Source of the DNA: Paenibacillus caseinilyticus | GTDB taxonomy: Bacteria > Bacillota > Bacilli > Paenibacillales > NBRC-103111 | Direction of reading: 5' to 3' | Assembly (NCBI RefSeq): GCF_027533645.1 | Contig: NZ_JAQAGY010000001.1 | Span: 1 to 64,000, forward strand | DNA length: 64,000 bases | Shown: positions 17,601 to 24,839 of the stretch, one piece after another | Numbering within the stretch: the first letter of the stretch is position 1 | Layout: the number at the start of each line of letters is the position of its first letter | Translations under genes and position numbers: made by a program | Notes under the pieces: generated by a model | Told to the model about the DNA's origin: nothing | What the model saw: only the letters and a program-made list of their open reading frames with translations | The model's database searches: none

Positions 17601-17664
17601 ACGAGGAATATCCGTTGTGGATTCCTCTCTGCTTATTGAACTAACGTTCTCAGTTAGCGTAACG
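17601..17664 (-). repeat. type A element, copy 7 (short)
   Basis: On the minus strand it reads GTTACGCTAACTGAGAACG, TTAGTTCAAT, then a GAGGAAT/ATTCCTC hairpin. Box 1 is well kept, the hairpin is unlike the others, and the usual T run and box 2 are missing. It follows a decayed small membrane gene. Confidence 0.55.
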
Positions 17665-17700
17665 TCCAAGTGCCTTGCGAAGGCGAGGTTAATAGTTCTT

Positions 17701-17840
17701 TCATTGCTTATTTTTTTCGATATATCCCCACATATAATAAGCTCCCCAAAATAATACTGGAACAATTAATGTAACTGGTCTCCATTCTCTTGGTCAATAA
17801 AATGCCATAAATATTGCAACCAACAAGGTCCCATTGCGCT
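17701..17840 (-). pseudogene. decayed small membrane protein gene
   Basis: The minus-strand frame reads GTLLVAIFMAFY, an in-frame TGA, then PREWRPVTLIVPVLFWGAYY and MWGYIEKNKQ before the final stop at 17701. It looks like a short two-span membrane protein broken by a nonsense change. No start is preserved. Confidence 0.45.
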
Positions 17841-17844
17841 ATAC

Positions 17845-17933
17845 TCCCGTTACTTCAATGAAAAAAAGGAGCTGCTGCCGCGGTGGCAAACTGCTCCTGG
17901 TTGGCTCTAAACTAACGGTCAAGGATAGTTGAA
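17845..17933 (-). repeat. type A element, copy 8
   Basis: A well-preserved copy: on the minus strand TTCAACTATCCTTGACCG, TTAGTTT, a GGAGCAG...CAGCTCC hairpin, TTTTTTT and box 2 CATTGAAGTAACGGG. It begins about 30 bases after the stop of the beta-helix protein gene. Confidence 0.75.
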
Positions 17934-17965
17934 AATGAAAGCTAAGAATAAGTACCGGACGGCGT

Positions 17966-18676
17966 TCACTTGAGCTGGTTTTGCGCTTCGGGCTTCAGAA
18001 TATCGTCGCCCTCGATGATTAGATTTTTTAAGTCTCGCAAAGAGTTGATCTCTTGCCTGAGGATATGGTTCAACTCCTTCAGGTCGTCGGAACCATCAGT
18101 GAAATCCGCATCGAGGTACTGAGCTGGAACCTGTGTATTTTCTATTTTGATGTTGTACATATGATCGTCCATGACGATCAAGCCTGCATAAAGATTGCCC
18201 ACAATCTCTATGGAACCATGATTGTAATATCCAAAGACGGCATCGCGGATGTGGGCGTCTCCGTTAATGAAGATTTCAGAGCCGCCGGAGAGGATATTCC
18301 GGGCAATGACATTCCCCTGAACCAGCAGCAGTGGACCACTGTCCATGTTGGTGTTCAGCACGTTACCCTCAATGGTCAGATCACCCAGAACAACCAGACC
18401 ATTTAATTCCCAGTTTCCCTCTGGAGCCAGCTGTTCGAGTTCTTCCCAATCGAGCGGCAGATGCTGATTCAGCACCAGAGGTCCGTTGCTGACCAGGAAT
18501 CGACTCTCGGGATCAAAGAAGTAGTCATCAAGGTGCGAAGGCAGTGAAAAGATTTGATGTAACTGTACTCTGGCGTTCAGACTTTTAAATGATTCAACGA
18601 TCAGTTTCCCCTCTGAAATGTACTCATGAAGTGAATTCATTTCTATTTCTTGAACCTCATCATTTGAACTACTCAT
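17966..18676 (-). CDS. bactofilin-like beta-helix protein
   Basis: I prefer the ATG at 18676 (MSSSNDEVQE), which has a GGGGGG site nine bases upstream, over the one 18 bases earlier. The product is about 236 aa. The central part (about residues 85-180) is made of short repeated strands with turn glycines, for example GLVVLGDLTIEGNVLN, GPLLLVQGNVIARNIL, EIFINGDAHIRDAV and GSIEIVGNLYAGLIV. This right-handed beta-helix pattern is seen in bactofilins and related polymer-forming proteins. There is no signal peptide. The N- and C-terminal flanks are acidic and helical. The function is unknown; a scaffold or an immunity-type protein are both possible. Confidence 0.6.
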   Translation of the reverse strand: MSSSNDEVQEIEMNSLHEYISEGKLIVESFKSLNARVQLHQIFSLPSHLDDYFFDPESRFLVSNGPLVLNQHLPLDWEELEQLAPEGNWELNGLVVLGDLTIEGNVLNTNMDSGPLLLVQGNVIARNILSGGSEIFINGDAHIRDAVFGYYNHGSIEIVGNLYAGLIVMDDHMYNIKIENTQVPAQYLDADFTDGSDDLKELNHILRQEINSLRDLKNLIIEGDDILKPEAQNQLK

Positions 18677-18850
18677 TATTGATCGCCCCCCCATAAAGAT
18701 TGAAATCTAGTATCAATTCATGATAGTAAACCCATTGTCCTAGCCTCGAGTAAGGTTGAAACTCTCCTGATACGAATCTATCTTTTCATCTGTTGAATTG
18801 TAAAAAAGTTGGTTTCCATAAATTGATTATAGCATATCAAAAAAAGGCCT

Positions 18851-18881
18851 TGCTTTAGAGTGCACTCTAAAGTGTAACATT
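18851..18881 (+). promoter_or_regulatory. MerR-type promoter with 19-bp spacer and perfect dyad
   Basis: TTGCTT (18851-18856) and TAACAT (18876-18881) are separated by exactly 19 bases. An 18-bp perfect palindrome, TTTAGAGTGCACTCTAAA (18855-18872), sits between and over the -35 end. An over-long spacer with a central dyad is the signature of promoters untwisted by MerR-family activators. It drives the CMD-family gene 33 bases on. No MerR gene is in the window. Confidence 0.7.
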
Positions 18882-18913
18882 CAATTCAAGTTACTCACGA
18901 GGAGGAATACTAT

Positions 18914-19312
18914 ATGTCAAATGAATCAAACGAACGTTATACACGTGGTTGGGAAAAACTAATGCAAATAGATGGTGAAGGAGGAAAACGTGTCATTGAG
19001 TCAATGAGGGACATTGCTCCCGACCTCGGAAAGTATGTTGTTGAATTTGCATTTGGTGAGATCTACTCAAGGGAAGTTCTTGATCTCAAACAGCGTCAGC
19101 TAATCACGATCTCATCGCTTACAACACAAGGCGGATGCGAGCCGCAGCTTAACGTGCATATCAACGCAGCTCTCAATGTAGGGCTTTCACCGAATGAAGT
19201 CATCGAAACGATTATGCATTGCATTCCCTATACCGGTTTTCCAAGAGTTCTTAATGCAGTTTTTGTTGCCAAACAAGTTTTTGAGGAGCGGAATTTGAAG
19301 ATTGCGAATTAA
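18914..19312 (+). CDS. carboxymuconolactone decarboxylase (CMD)-family protein
   Basis: The protein is 132 aa with a strong GAGGAGG site. It is an all-helical AhpD/CMD-like fold, with the conserved segment FAFGEIYSREVLDLKQRQLI, then a region with GGCEPQLNVHINAALNVGLS and PNEVIETIMHCIPYTGFPR. Only a single cysteine is in the AhpD CxxC position, so it resembles gamma-carboxymuconolactone-decarboxylase-like proteins rather than a peroxidase. In Firmicutes such genes are often induced by aldehyde- or electrophile-sensing MerR regulators, which fits the promoter upstream. A terminator follows. Confidence 0.88.
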   Translation: MSNESNERYTRGWEKLMQIDGEGGKRVIESMRDIAPDLGKYVVEFAFGEIYSREVLDLKQRQLITISSLTTQGGCEPQLNVHINAALNVGLSPNEVIETIMHCIPYTGFPRVLNAVFVAKQVFEERNLKIAN

Positions 19313-19407
19313 TACAACTATCCTCCCTCATTGAAGGGCAAAAGAAAAGCGAGGCCCGCAGGCGCTGGATTATGAATGGAATTCAGAGTAAACGGGAAGC
19401 CCCATCG

Positions 19408-19445
19408 AAACCGCCCATCCGATAACCGGATGAGCGGTTTTTTTA
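19408..19445 (+). terminator. terminator after the CMD-family gene
   Basis: AACCGC and GCGGTT enclose an inner CATCCG/CGGATG stem, followed by seven T. It is 96 bases after the CMD stop, just before a type B repeat. Confidence 0.8.
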
Positions 19446-19450
19446 ATGGA

Positions 19451-19539
19451 TAAGAATTGATATCTCGTCAGGGCTCGATCCTGAAATCTACTTATAAACG
19501 CGCATCGTCCTTAAAGGACGGCGAAGCCGTTTATCTTGC
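19451..19539 (-). repeat. type B repeat, single copy
   Basis: This is a diverged copy of the 99-bp repeat that is tandem at 30425. It keeps the segments ATCTCG.CAGGGCTCGATCCTG and CGCGCATCGTCC with its inverted partner GGACGGCGAAGCCG, closed by AAACG/CGTTT. It lies directly downstream of the TetR gene stop codon (19543). Confidence 0.75.
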
Positions 19540-19542
19540 ATT

Positions 19543-20223
19543 CTATTTCTCCTGCTCCTGGATCACCTGCTCAATCCCGAGCAGAATCAGCTTCAAGCCG
19601 AACTCAAATGCCGCGTCGGTCCCCATCAGCTCGAACAGCCCGCTTTTGAACATCCTCCGGAACAGTCCCGCTTCCGTCTCGCTCATGGAGTCCAGGAGAC
19701 GAATCATCTCCTCACCCGGAAGCTCCTTCTGCTCCTTAAGAATAGCGGAGACATTGCGTTGATGCTGATCATCATCCAGAACAAAGTAGTAGACATAGTT
19801 CACAAGGGTGAGAACGACTTGCATCTTCTGCTCTTGCTCAAGCAGCGTTGATTCCACGCAGAGCAGCATACGGTTGGTGAACCGGATGATGTCCGGCTCG
19901 TGGGGGAGCGTCAGCATCATGAGCTGCGTGGAGCAGGGATACCGGCGGAGCACACTCCGTACCGTTACCGCAAGCCCCGTCAGCTGCTCCTTCCAATCCC
20001 CATCGGAGTGGAACTCCTCCAGGATCATTTTCGATACCTGGTTGGCCAGACGCTGGTAGAGGTCTTGCTTGCTCTTGAAGTACCAGTACAGAGATGGAGC
20101 CTGAATCCCCAGCCGGTCGGCCAATCGCCTCATGCTGAATTTCTCGATGCCCTCCTCCCCCAGAAGCTCCCACGAGGCTTCCAGAATCTTATCCTCCGAA
20201 ATCTGAGGCTGCTGCTTTTTCAT
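19543..20223 (-). CDS. TetR/AcrR-family repressor beside a MATE pump
   Basis: The protein is 226 aa with an N-terminal TetR helix-turn-helix at about residues 12-60 (ILEASWELLGEEGIEKFSMR, then RLGIQAPSLYWYFKSKQDLY). The C-terminal ligand domain, with LTLVNYVYYFVL, is like that of tetracycline-repressor-type proteins. It is transcribed away from the MATE exporter and the shared gap carries three operator-like copies, so it very likely represses both itself and the pump until a drug binds. ATG start; the stop is immediately followed by a type B repeat. Confidence 0.92.
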   Translation of the reverse strand: MKKQQPQISEDKILEASWELLGEEGIEKFSMRRLADRLGIQAPSLYWYFKSKQDLYQRLANQVSKMILEEFHSDGDWKEQLTGLAVTVRSVLRRYPCSTQLMMLTLPHEPDIIRFTNRMLLCVESTLLEQEQKMQVVLTLVNYVYYFVLDDDQHQRNVSAILKEQKELPGEEMIRLLDSMSETEAGLFRRMFKSGLFELMGTDAAFEFGLKLILLGIEQVIQEQEK

Positions 20224-20241
20224 CGGTATCCGCCCTCTTAT

Positions 20242-20323
20242 CTAACAGTGTAAGTTTGTTCTTTACAGGTTCATAAGTTCATGATATCATCTTACACTGT
20301 AAGGCTCAACCTTACACTGTTAG
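20242..20323. promoter_or_regulatory. triple TetR operator between tetR and MATE genes
   Basis: Three related 13-bp sites occur: CTAACAGTGTAAG (20242-20254), the perfect odd palindrome CTTACACTGTAAG (20291-20303) and CTTACACTGTTAG (20311-20323). The first is the exact reverse complement of the third. This fits binding of the TetR repressor at both divergent promoters. Confidence 0.75.
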
Positions 20324-20340
20324 TCTGAGGTCAAAAAAAT

Positions 20341-21714
20341 ATGCAGAAAGTAGTGACCCACATGGATGCACAAAACCTCCATTACTTTGAAAAAGCACCG
20401 ATCGCAAAAGCCGTAGCGCACTTCGCTGTACCGATGATGCTAGGCATGTCAATGAGTGTCATCTATTCCATCTTGAATGCTTATTTCCTTGGTACGCTGA
20501 ACAATACGGCCATGTTAACCGCACTCGCACTAACCTTGCCGTTATTCGCGATCATTATGGCGCTAGGCAACTTGATTGGCATGGGCAGCGGCACCTTCAT
20601 CTCCCGTTTGCTGGGGGAAAAGAAATATGATGAGGTAAAGCAGGTGTCTTCCTTCGCCTTTTACAGCAGTCTAGTTCTCGGTCTGATCGTGATGGCAGCC
20701 TGTCTTCCCTTGATCGATCCCATCGTTCATGGCCTGGGGGCAACGCCTGACTCCTTCGGATTCACGAAGGACTATGTCACGATGATGCTTATTGGTTCAC
20801 CAATCGTCGTATTATTCTTTACGCTGGAGAATATCGTGCGCTCGGAGGGTTCAGCCATCACGTCGATGGTCGGTATGATTCTCAGTGTTGTCGTGAATGT
20901 GATTCTCGATGCGCTTGTCATCTTCGTCTTCCATTGGGGCGTGATCGGCGTTGCGTCTGCTACGGTCATTGCTAACTTGGTCGCGAGTGTATTCTATGCG
21001 TTCCATATGGGATATAGGAGCCAATTCTTAACGGTCTCCGTAAGATGGTTCAAGGCTACCAAGGACATTCTCGGCAATGTGTTCAAAATCGGTGTTCCCG
21101 TCTTTATTATGAGTATCTTCTTGGGCGCCATGTCACTCGTCTTGAACCATTTTCTTGTCGAATATGGGGATCAGGCTGCAGCGGCTTACGGAGTTTCTTC
21201 ACGTTTATTGCAATTTCCCGAGTTTATTCTGATGGGCTTATGCGAGGGTGTCGTACCGCTCATTGCCTTTTCTTTTACAGCGAATCAAGTACGAATGAAG
21301 CAAACCATTGGATTCACGATCAAGGCGATTGTGGCGTTAGCCGTCGTGTTCGGCGTCATCATCTATCTGACATCCGACCACTTAATTGGATTATTTACGA
21401 ATGACCCGCAATTAATAGAAATGGGCAGCTACATTCTGCACGTGACGTTCTTATCCCTGTTCATTTCAGGAACGACCACGTTGTTCACGGGAATCTTCCA
21501 AGCAACAGCGCAAGGAACCGCCGCGTTTATTATGTCAGTTATTCAAGGAATTACTCTGATTCCTGTGCTCTATATCGCCAATCGAATGAATGGCTTCCAC
21601 GGGGTGGTCTGGTCGCTCGTCATTGCGGATGCCGTCGCGTTCCTTGTTGGAGCCATCATGCTGTATGTTCTGCGGAACAAATTGCAGCCGGATTTGGAAC
21701 ATTTAGGACAGTAG
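20341..21714 (+). CDS. MATE-family multidrug efflux transporter
   Basis: The protein is 457 aa and has about twelve hydrophobic helices in two similar halves, typical for MATE cation antiporters. Recognisable segments are IAKAVAHFAVPMMLGMSMSV, GNLIGMGSGTFISRLLG and GLCEGVVPLIAFSFTANQ. The ATG at 20341 has a GAGG site; a second in-frame ATG seven codons on is also possible. It sits in the inner membrane and should export cationic or aromatic drugs using an ion gradient. Transcription is controlled by the adjacent TetR gene. Confidence 0.92.
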   Translation: MQKVVTHMDAQNLHYFEKAPIAKAVAHFAVPMMLGMSMSVIYSILNAYFLGTLNNTAMLTALALTLPLFAIIMALGNLIGMGSGTFISRLLGEKKYDEVKQVSSFAFYSSLVLGLIVMAACLPLIDPIVHGLGATPDSFGFTKDYVTMMLIGSPIVVLFFTLENIVRSEGSAITSMVGMILSVVVNVILDALVIFVFHWGVIGVASATVIANLVASVFYAFHMGYRSQFLTVSVRWFKATKDILGNVFKIGVPVFIMSIFLGAMSLVLNHFLVEYGDQAAAAYGVSSRLLQFPEFILMGLCEGVVPLIAFSFTANQVRMKQTIGFTIKAIVALAVVFGVIIYLTSDHLIGLFTNDPQLIEMGSYILHVTFLSLFISGTTTLFTGIFQATAQGTAAFIMSVIQGITLIPVLYIANRMNGFHGVVWSLVIADAVAFLVGAIMLYVLRNKLQPDLEHLGQ

Positions 21715-21782
21715 CAAAACCATATAACATGCAAGTAGCAGGAGGTCCTCGATGTTTACCTCCTCCCCCGCTCCAACCCGGC

Positions 21783-21861
21783 CGCCCATAAAAAATGGAG
21801 CAGCTGCCTATGCAAACTGCTCCTGGGTCGCCCAACGATCGTTCCCCGTAGTGGAACGAAC
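21783..21861 (-). repeat. type A element, copy 9
   Basis: On the minus strand the order is box 1 (CCACTACGGGGAACGATCG), a GGAGCAG...CTGCTCC hairpin and TTTTTT, with box 2 reduced to a trace. It lies about 100 bases after the stop of the beta-propeller protein gene. It is the last copy seen; none is found in the remaining 42 kb. Confidence 0.7.
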
Positions 21862-21960
21862 CGCCCGTGATTCCATCAGTCGACCTTCAGTCTGTGGCGT
21901 GAACAAACAATACGGGTGATAGGACCCGATTATAGGGCAACCGGACTGATCGGTCTAGTC

Positions 21961-23469
21961 TTACTGCTCTTTGAGCGGCACGATCTTGCCGTCCAATGTC
22001 ACTTTGTAAAGCGGAGCGTCACCCATCGAGCTTCCTGCGAAGTGGAGCTGACCACCGGCAAAAAACAGGTTGACCGCGCGCACACCCCCGGTCACCTCGG
22101 TCGGCTCGCTGCCGTCGATGCGGATTTTTTCAATGACGGCCGATCCCATGATGCCGAACGAGCCTTTGACGTAGTACAGCCAGCCGTCATGGTAGTTTAG
22201 CGTATTGAAGTTGACATGCTGGTCAAACTTCCGGAGAGGTATGCTGGAGGAGCCCTCCAGCATCATTTTGAATAATTGATTATTAGTGCCGTAATAAATC
22301 CAGCCTTCCGCAATAAGGAAAGTATCGAAATCTCCGGTAGAGGCTAGCGGTGTCAGCTGCGATCCGTCTTTACGGATTTTGCTCAAAACCGCAGGATGCT
22401 TCCCATCTCCCGGCTGTATGAAATAGATCCAGTCTTTTAGGACATGGATGGAATCTGTAACCACGCTGCTCACCGAGTCGCTTAAGGTTCCTTGGAAAAG
22501 CGTCGATTCGCCGCTTCCGTCCGTCCGTATCTTTTTAATGCCCTTTGTTTTGTAAAAACCGACCGAATATTGCTCTTGTCCGGTCAATTCCTGGTCTACA
22601 TAGTAAATCCAATCCCCGTCTACTGTAATCCGGCCCGCTGGTGCATCCGATAGTTTAGTCCGTTCCGTACCGTCCGTGCGCACCTTGTATATGCCTTGAT
22701 GTACATTTTTACTTTTGTCAACCACCGTATAATAAACCCAATCGCCGACCACATTGATCGAACCGGCGTTGTCATCCGTCAGCCTCGTCTTGCCACTGCC
22801 GTCCAGCTTCATTTTATACAGGTAGTTAGGACCGTCGTAGCTGCTGTTCGGGTTGAGATACATCCAGTCGTCTGCTACCGCGAGCTGTCCGCCGTTATTC
22901 AAATTGTAGTTGTCGCTCTCGGCGATCGGCCGTGTGCCGTCCGTAGACGCCGCCGTATGGATACGAAGGCCGTTGACGCTGTCCCACGACGTATTCCAGC
23001 CGAACTCGTCATGAGTAAAACGCCATGTCATCGGAAAATAGGTGATATTTCGGAACAGGAGCAGAGGATAGGGCTCCGTGCTATTCTCGATGCGTTTCCC
23101 GTTCACTTCAATGAGGAATTCGGGAAAAACCGCAGTTTCGCCGGATAAAGTATTCGCCTCCGTCGTCAGTGTTTGCACCAGTACCTCAGAACGCACTCGC
23201 TTTTGAATGCCAAGCCTTGACTCCGTATCCCAGGAGGTCTCTAGTCCAAGCGCCCGTGCGTAATCCCATGTCATCGGGAAATAGGTGATGTCCTTATAAA
23301 TAAGAAGGGGATACTGGCTGTGTGTATTATCGACCGGGGTTCCGTTCAGAAAAACGGGGAATGGCGGAAGCGCCACCTTCGCTTGTTTCGGTGTGGCGGC
23401 AATTACGGGATAAGCGCTGAGCAGCAGCATCGGAATCGCGAGTGCGGCCGTTAGCAAGGAACGCTTCAT
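21961..23469 (-). CDS. secreted DUF5050-type beta-propeller protein
   Basis: The start is ATG 23469 with an AAGGAG site (the frame extends upstream without one). The product is 502 aa. A signal peptide (residues 1-25) is followed by two repeats with the pattern PFPVFLNGT...YPLLIYKDITYFPMTWDYAR and PEFLIEVNG...YPLLLFRNITYFPMTWRFTH, like copper-amine-oxidase-N/stalk domains. Seven or so repeated blades follow (WVYYTVVDK...IYKVRTDGTERTKLSD, WIYYVDQE...IKKIRTDGS) as in DUF5050. It is probably a cell-surface or secreted binding protein. No enzymatic residues are evident. Confidence 0.8.
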   Translation of the reverse strand: MKRSLLTAALAIPMLLLSAYPVIAATPKQAKVALPPFPVFLNGTPVDNTHSQYPLLIYKDITYFPMTWDYARALGLETSWDTESRLGIQKRVRSEVLVQTLTTEANTLSGETAVFPEFLIEVNGKRIENSTEPYPLLLFRNITYFPMTWRFTHDEFGWNTSWDSVNGLRIHTAASTDGTRPIAESDNYNLNNGGQLAVADDWMYLNPNSSYDGPNYLYKMKLDGSGKTRLTDDNAGSINVVGDWVYYTVVDKSKNVHQGIYKVRTDGTERTKLSDAPAGRITVDGDWIYYVDQELTGQEQYSVGFYKTKGIKKIRTDGSGESTLFQGTLSDSVSSVVTDSIHVLKDWIYFIQPGDGKHPAVLSKIRKDGSQLTPLASTGDFDTFLIAEGWIYYGTNNQLFKMMLEGSSSIPLRKFDQHVNFNTLNYHDGWLYYVKGSFGIMGSAVIEKIRIDGSEPTEVTGGVRAVNLFFAGGQLHFAGSSMGDAPLYKVTLDGKIVPLKEQ

Positions 23470-23709
23470 GTTGCAGTCTCCTTTGTCACAGGTTAGTATG
23501 CTATTTACGTTAGACGAACGTTCGCAATGAATGTTGCATGAATAGTAAGAGAACATTGAATCAAGTGGGAAATGTACTTAGGGAACATGAAAGATGGAGC
23601 AAATTCCAACAGGAATTGAAATACGTATTCGGATTGGCTACTCCTCAGGAACGATATTATGATTATTATTGAAATTTTGGTAAAATAATATAGTAAAAGG
23701 AGGGGTATT

Positions 23710-24390
23710 TTGAAAAACAAAATTAAATATGCCGCAGCAATCGCAGCCTGTGTTCTAGTAAGCAGCTGTGATGAAGCTAAAGAAAATAGTTCGCCAGCAG
23801 CCATCACTACCAATAGCACCTCACAATCAAGCGATACTGCCCATCAGTACCACACCGCTGAAGAAAAGCCAACTGCAGAAATAAAGCCAACTGCAGAAAT
23901 AAAGCCTATTGAGAGAGGTCCAGGTCCTCTAACTAAAGGTAACACTTCGATGGGTGGAATTCATATAGGAGATAGTCCAGAAAAAGTAAAATCGATCCTG
24001 GGTGAACCTACTACAATAGGGGCTGTACACAGTACCCCAGAAGTCGAATGGTATTATGAAAAGGAGAACCTCCGAGTTCGTTTTTATCGTACTAGCGAGA
24101 CTGAACCCATTCGCGGAGTAGAATGGATCGTATTAGATGGACCCTCCACAAAGAAACTGAATGACGCCATTGAGATTGGTGACCCGGTGGAAAAAATTCA
24201 GCAAAGCTTTGAGAAAGTCGAGACTTATAAGGATAATGAGAACCAACTCGTAAAAAATTACTGGGTTACAGGTTCTACTTATACAGAAGGTGTTTACCAT
24301 CCATATTTACTTTTCATGGTAGATGAAACAGGAAAAATCACAAAAATAGATTTATCCAATCATCTAATCGATCCTGCCCAAACAAAATAA
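23710..24390 (+). CDS. putative lipoprotein with SmpA/OmlA-like domain
   Basis: The start is TTG 23710 behind AGGAGGGG. The protein is 226 aa. The N-terminus has a lipobox (LVSSC, C20), a Ser/Thr-rich linker and a short tandem KPTAEI repeat, then GGIHIGDSPEKVKSILGEPT and a second related half (IEIGDPVEKIQQSFEKVE). This is the two-helix, three-strand SmpA/BamE-like pattern. It is expected on the outer face of the membrane. The function is unknown. It is the last gene of the AT-richer region. Confidence 0.75.
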   Translation: MKNKIKYAAAIAACVLVSSCDEAKENSSPAAITTNSTSQSSDTAHQYHTAEEKPTAEIKPTAEIKPIERGPGPLTKGNTSMGGIHIGDSPEKVKSILGEPTTIGAVHSTPEVEWYYEKENLRVRFYRTSETEPIRGVEWIVLDGPSTKKLNDAIEIGDPVEKIQQSFEKVETYKDNENQLVKNYWVTGSTYTEGVYHPYLLFMVDETGKITKIDLSNHLIDPAQTK

Positions 24391-24599
24391 CAGAGGACTT
24401 CTAAAACAACGGCCACGCCATAAGCGAAGACGGCCCATCCACGAAGTGGACTTAGGGCAACTTTTCATATTGGGACCACTGACTTGCACAATTCCACACA
24501 CTCCGAGCCGTTCTTGAACGGTATTTTCGTCTGTCCTCTTAACTTCTCCTTTGCATCGGAGACACTTGAGTCTTGTGTGTTGAACTGGTTCTACCCGAC

Positions 24600-24813
24600 T
24601 GTAAGAAAGGTAAGCGAGTTTAGTCCTCATAGTGGAAGGCCGAGAAGCGAGCAGGCACGACAGGCCATTATCGGCGCAGAGCGACTCTTCTCGGGACGCA
24701 TGGGTATAACCATCTTACAATGGAGGATATCGCCAAAGCCGTGCACTATCGACAATACGTTCGTCACAGGCACCGTTCTTGAAGTGGACGGCGGACTGCG
24801 GCTGAAGAAATAA
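24600..24813 (+). pseudogene. fused remnants of a TetR regulator and an SDR gene
   Basis: One frame gives a TetR beginning (GRPRSEQARQAIIGA, ERLFS); after a one-base shift the next frame gives GYNHLTMEDIAKAV. Immediately after comes an SDR C-terminus (NTFVTGTVLEVDGGLRLKK and stop). A deletion has apparently removed the body of a TetR gene and most of a neighbouring SDR gene and joined the ends. It is not functional. Confidence 0.7.
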
Positions 24814-24839
24814 GGAAGGGGCCCTGCCGGGGAATCTGG

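Noticed and set aside
1-22000. True integron
   Set aside because: No integrase gene, no attI, and plus-strand genes with their own promoters lie between the elements, so only a cassette-like resemblance is claimed.
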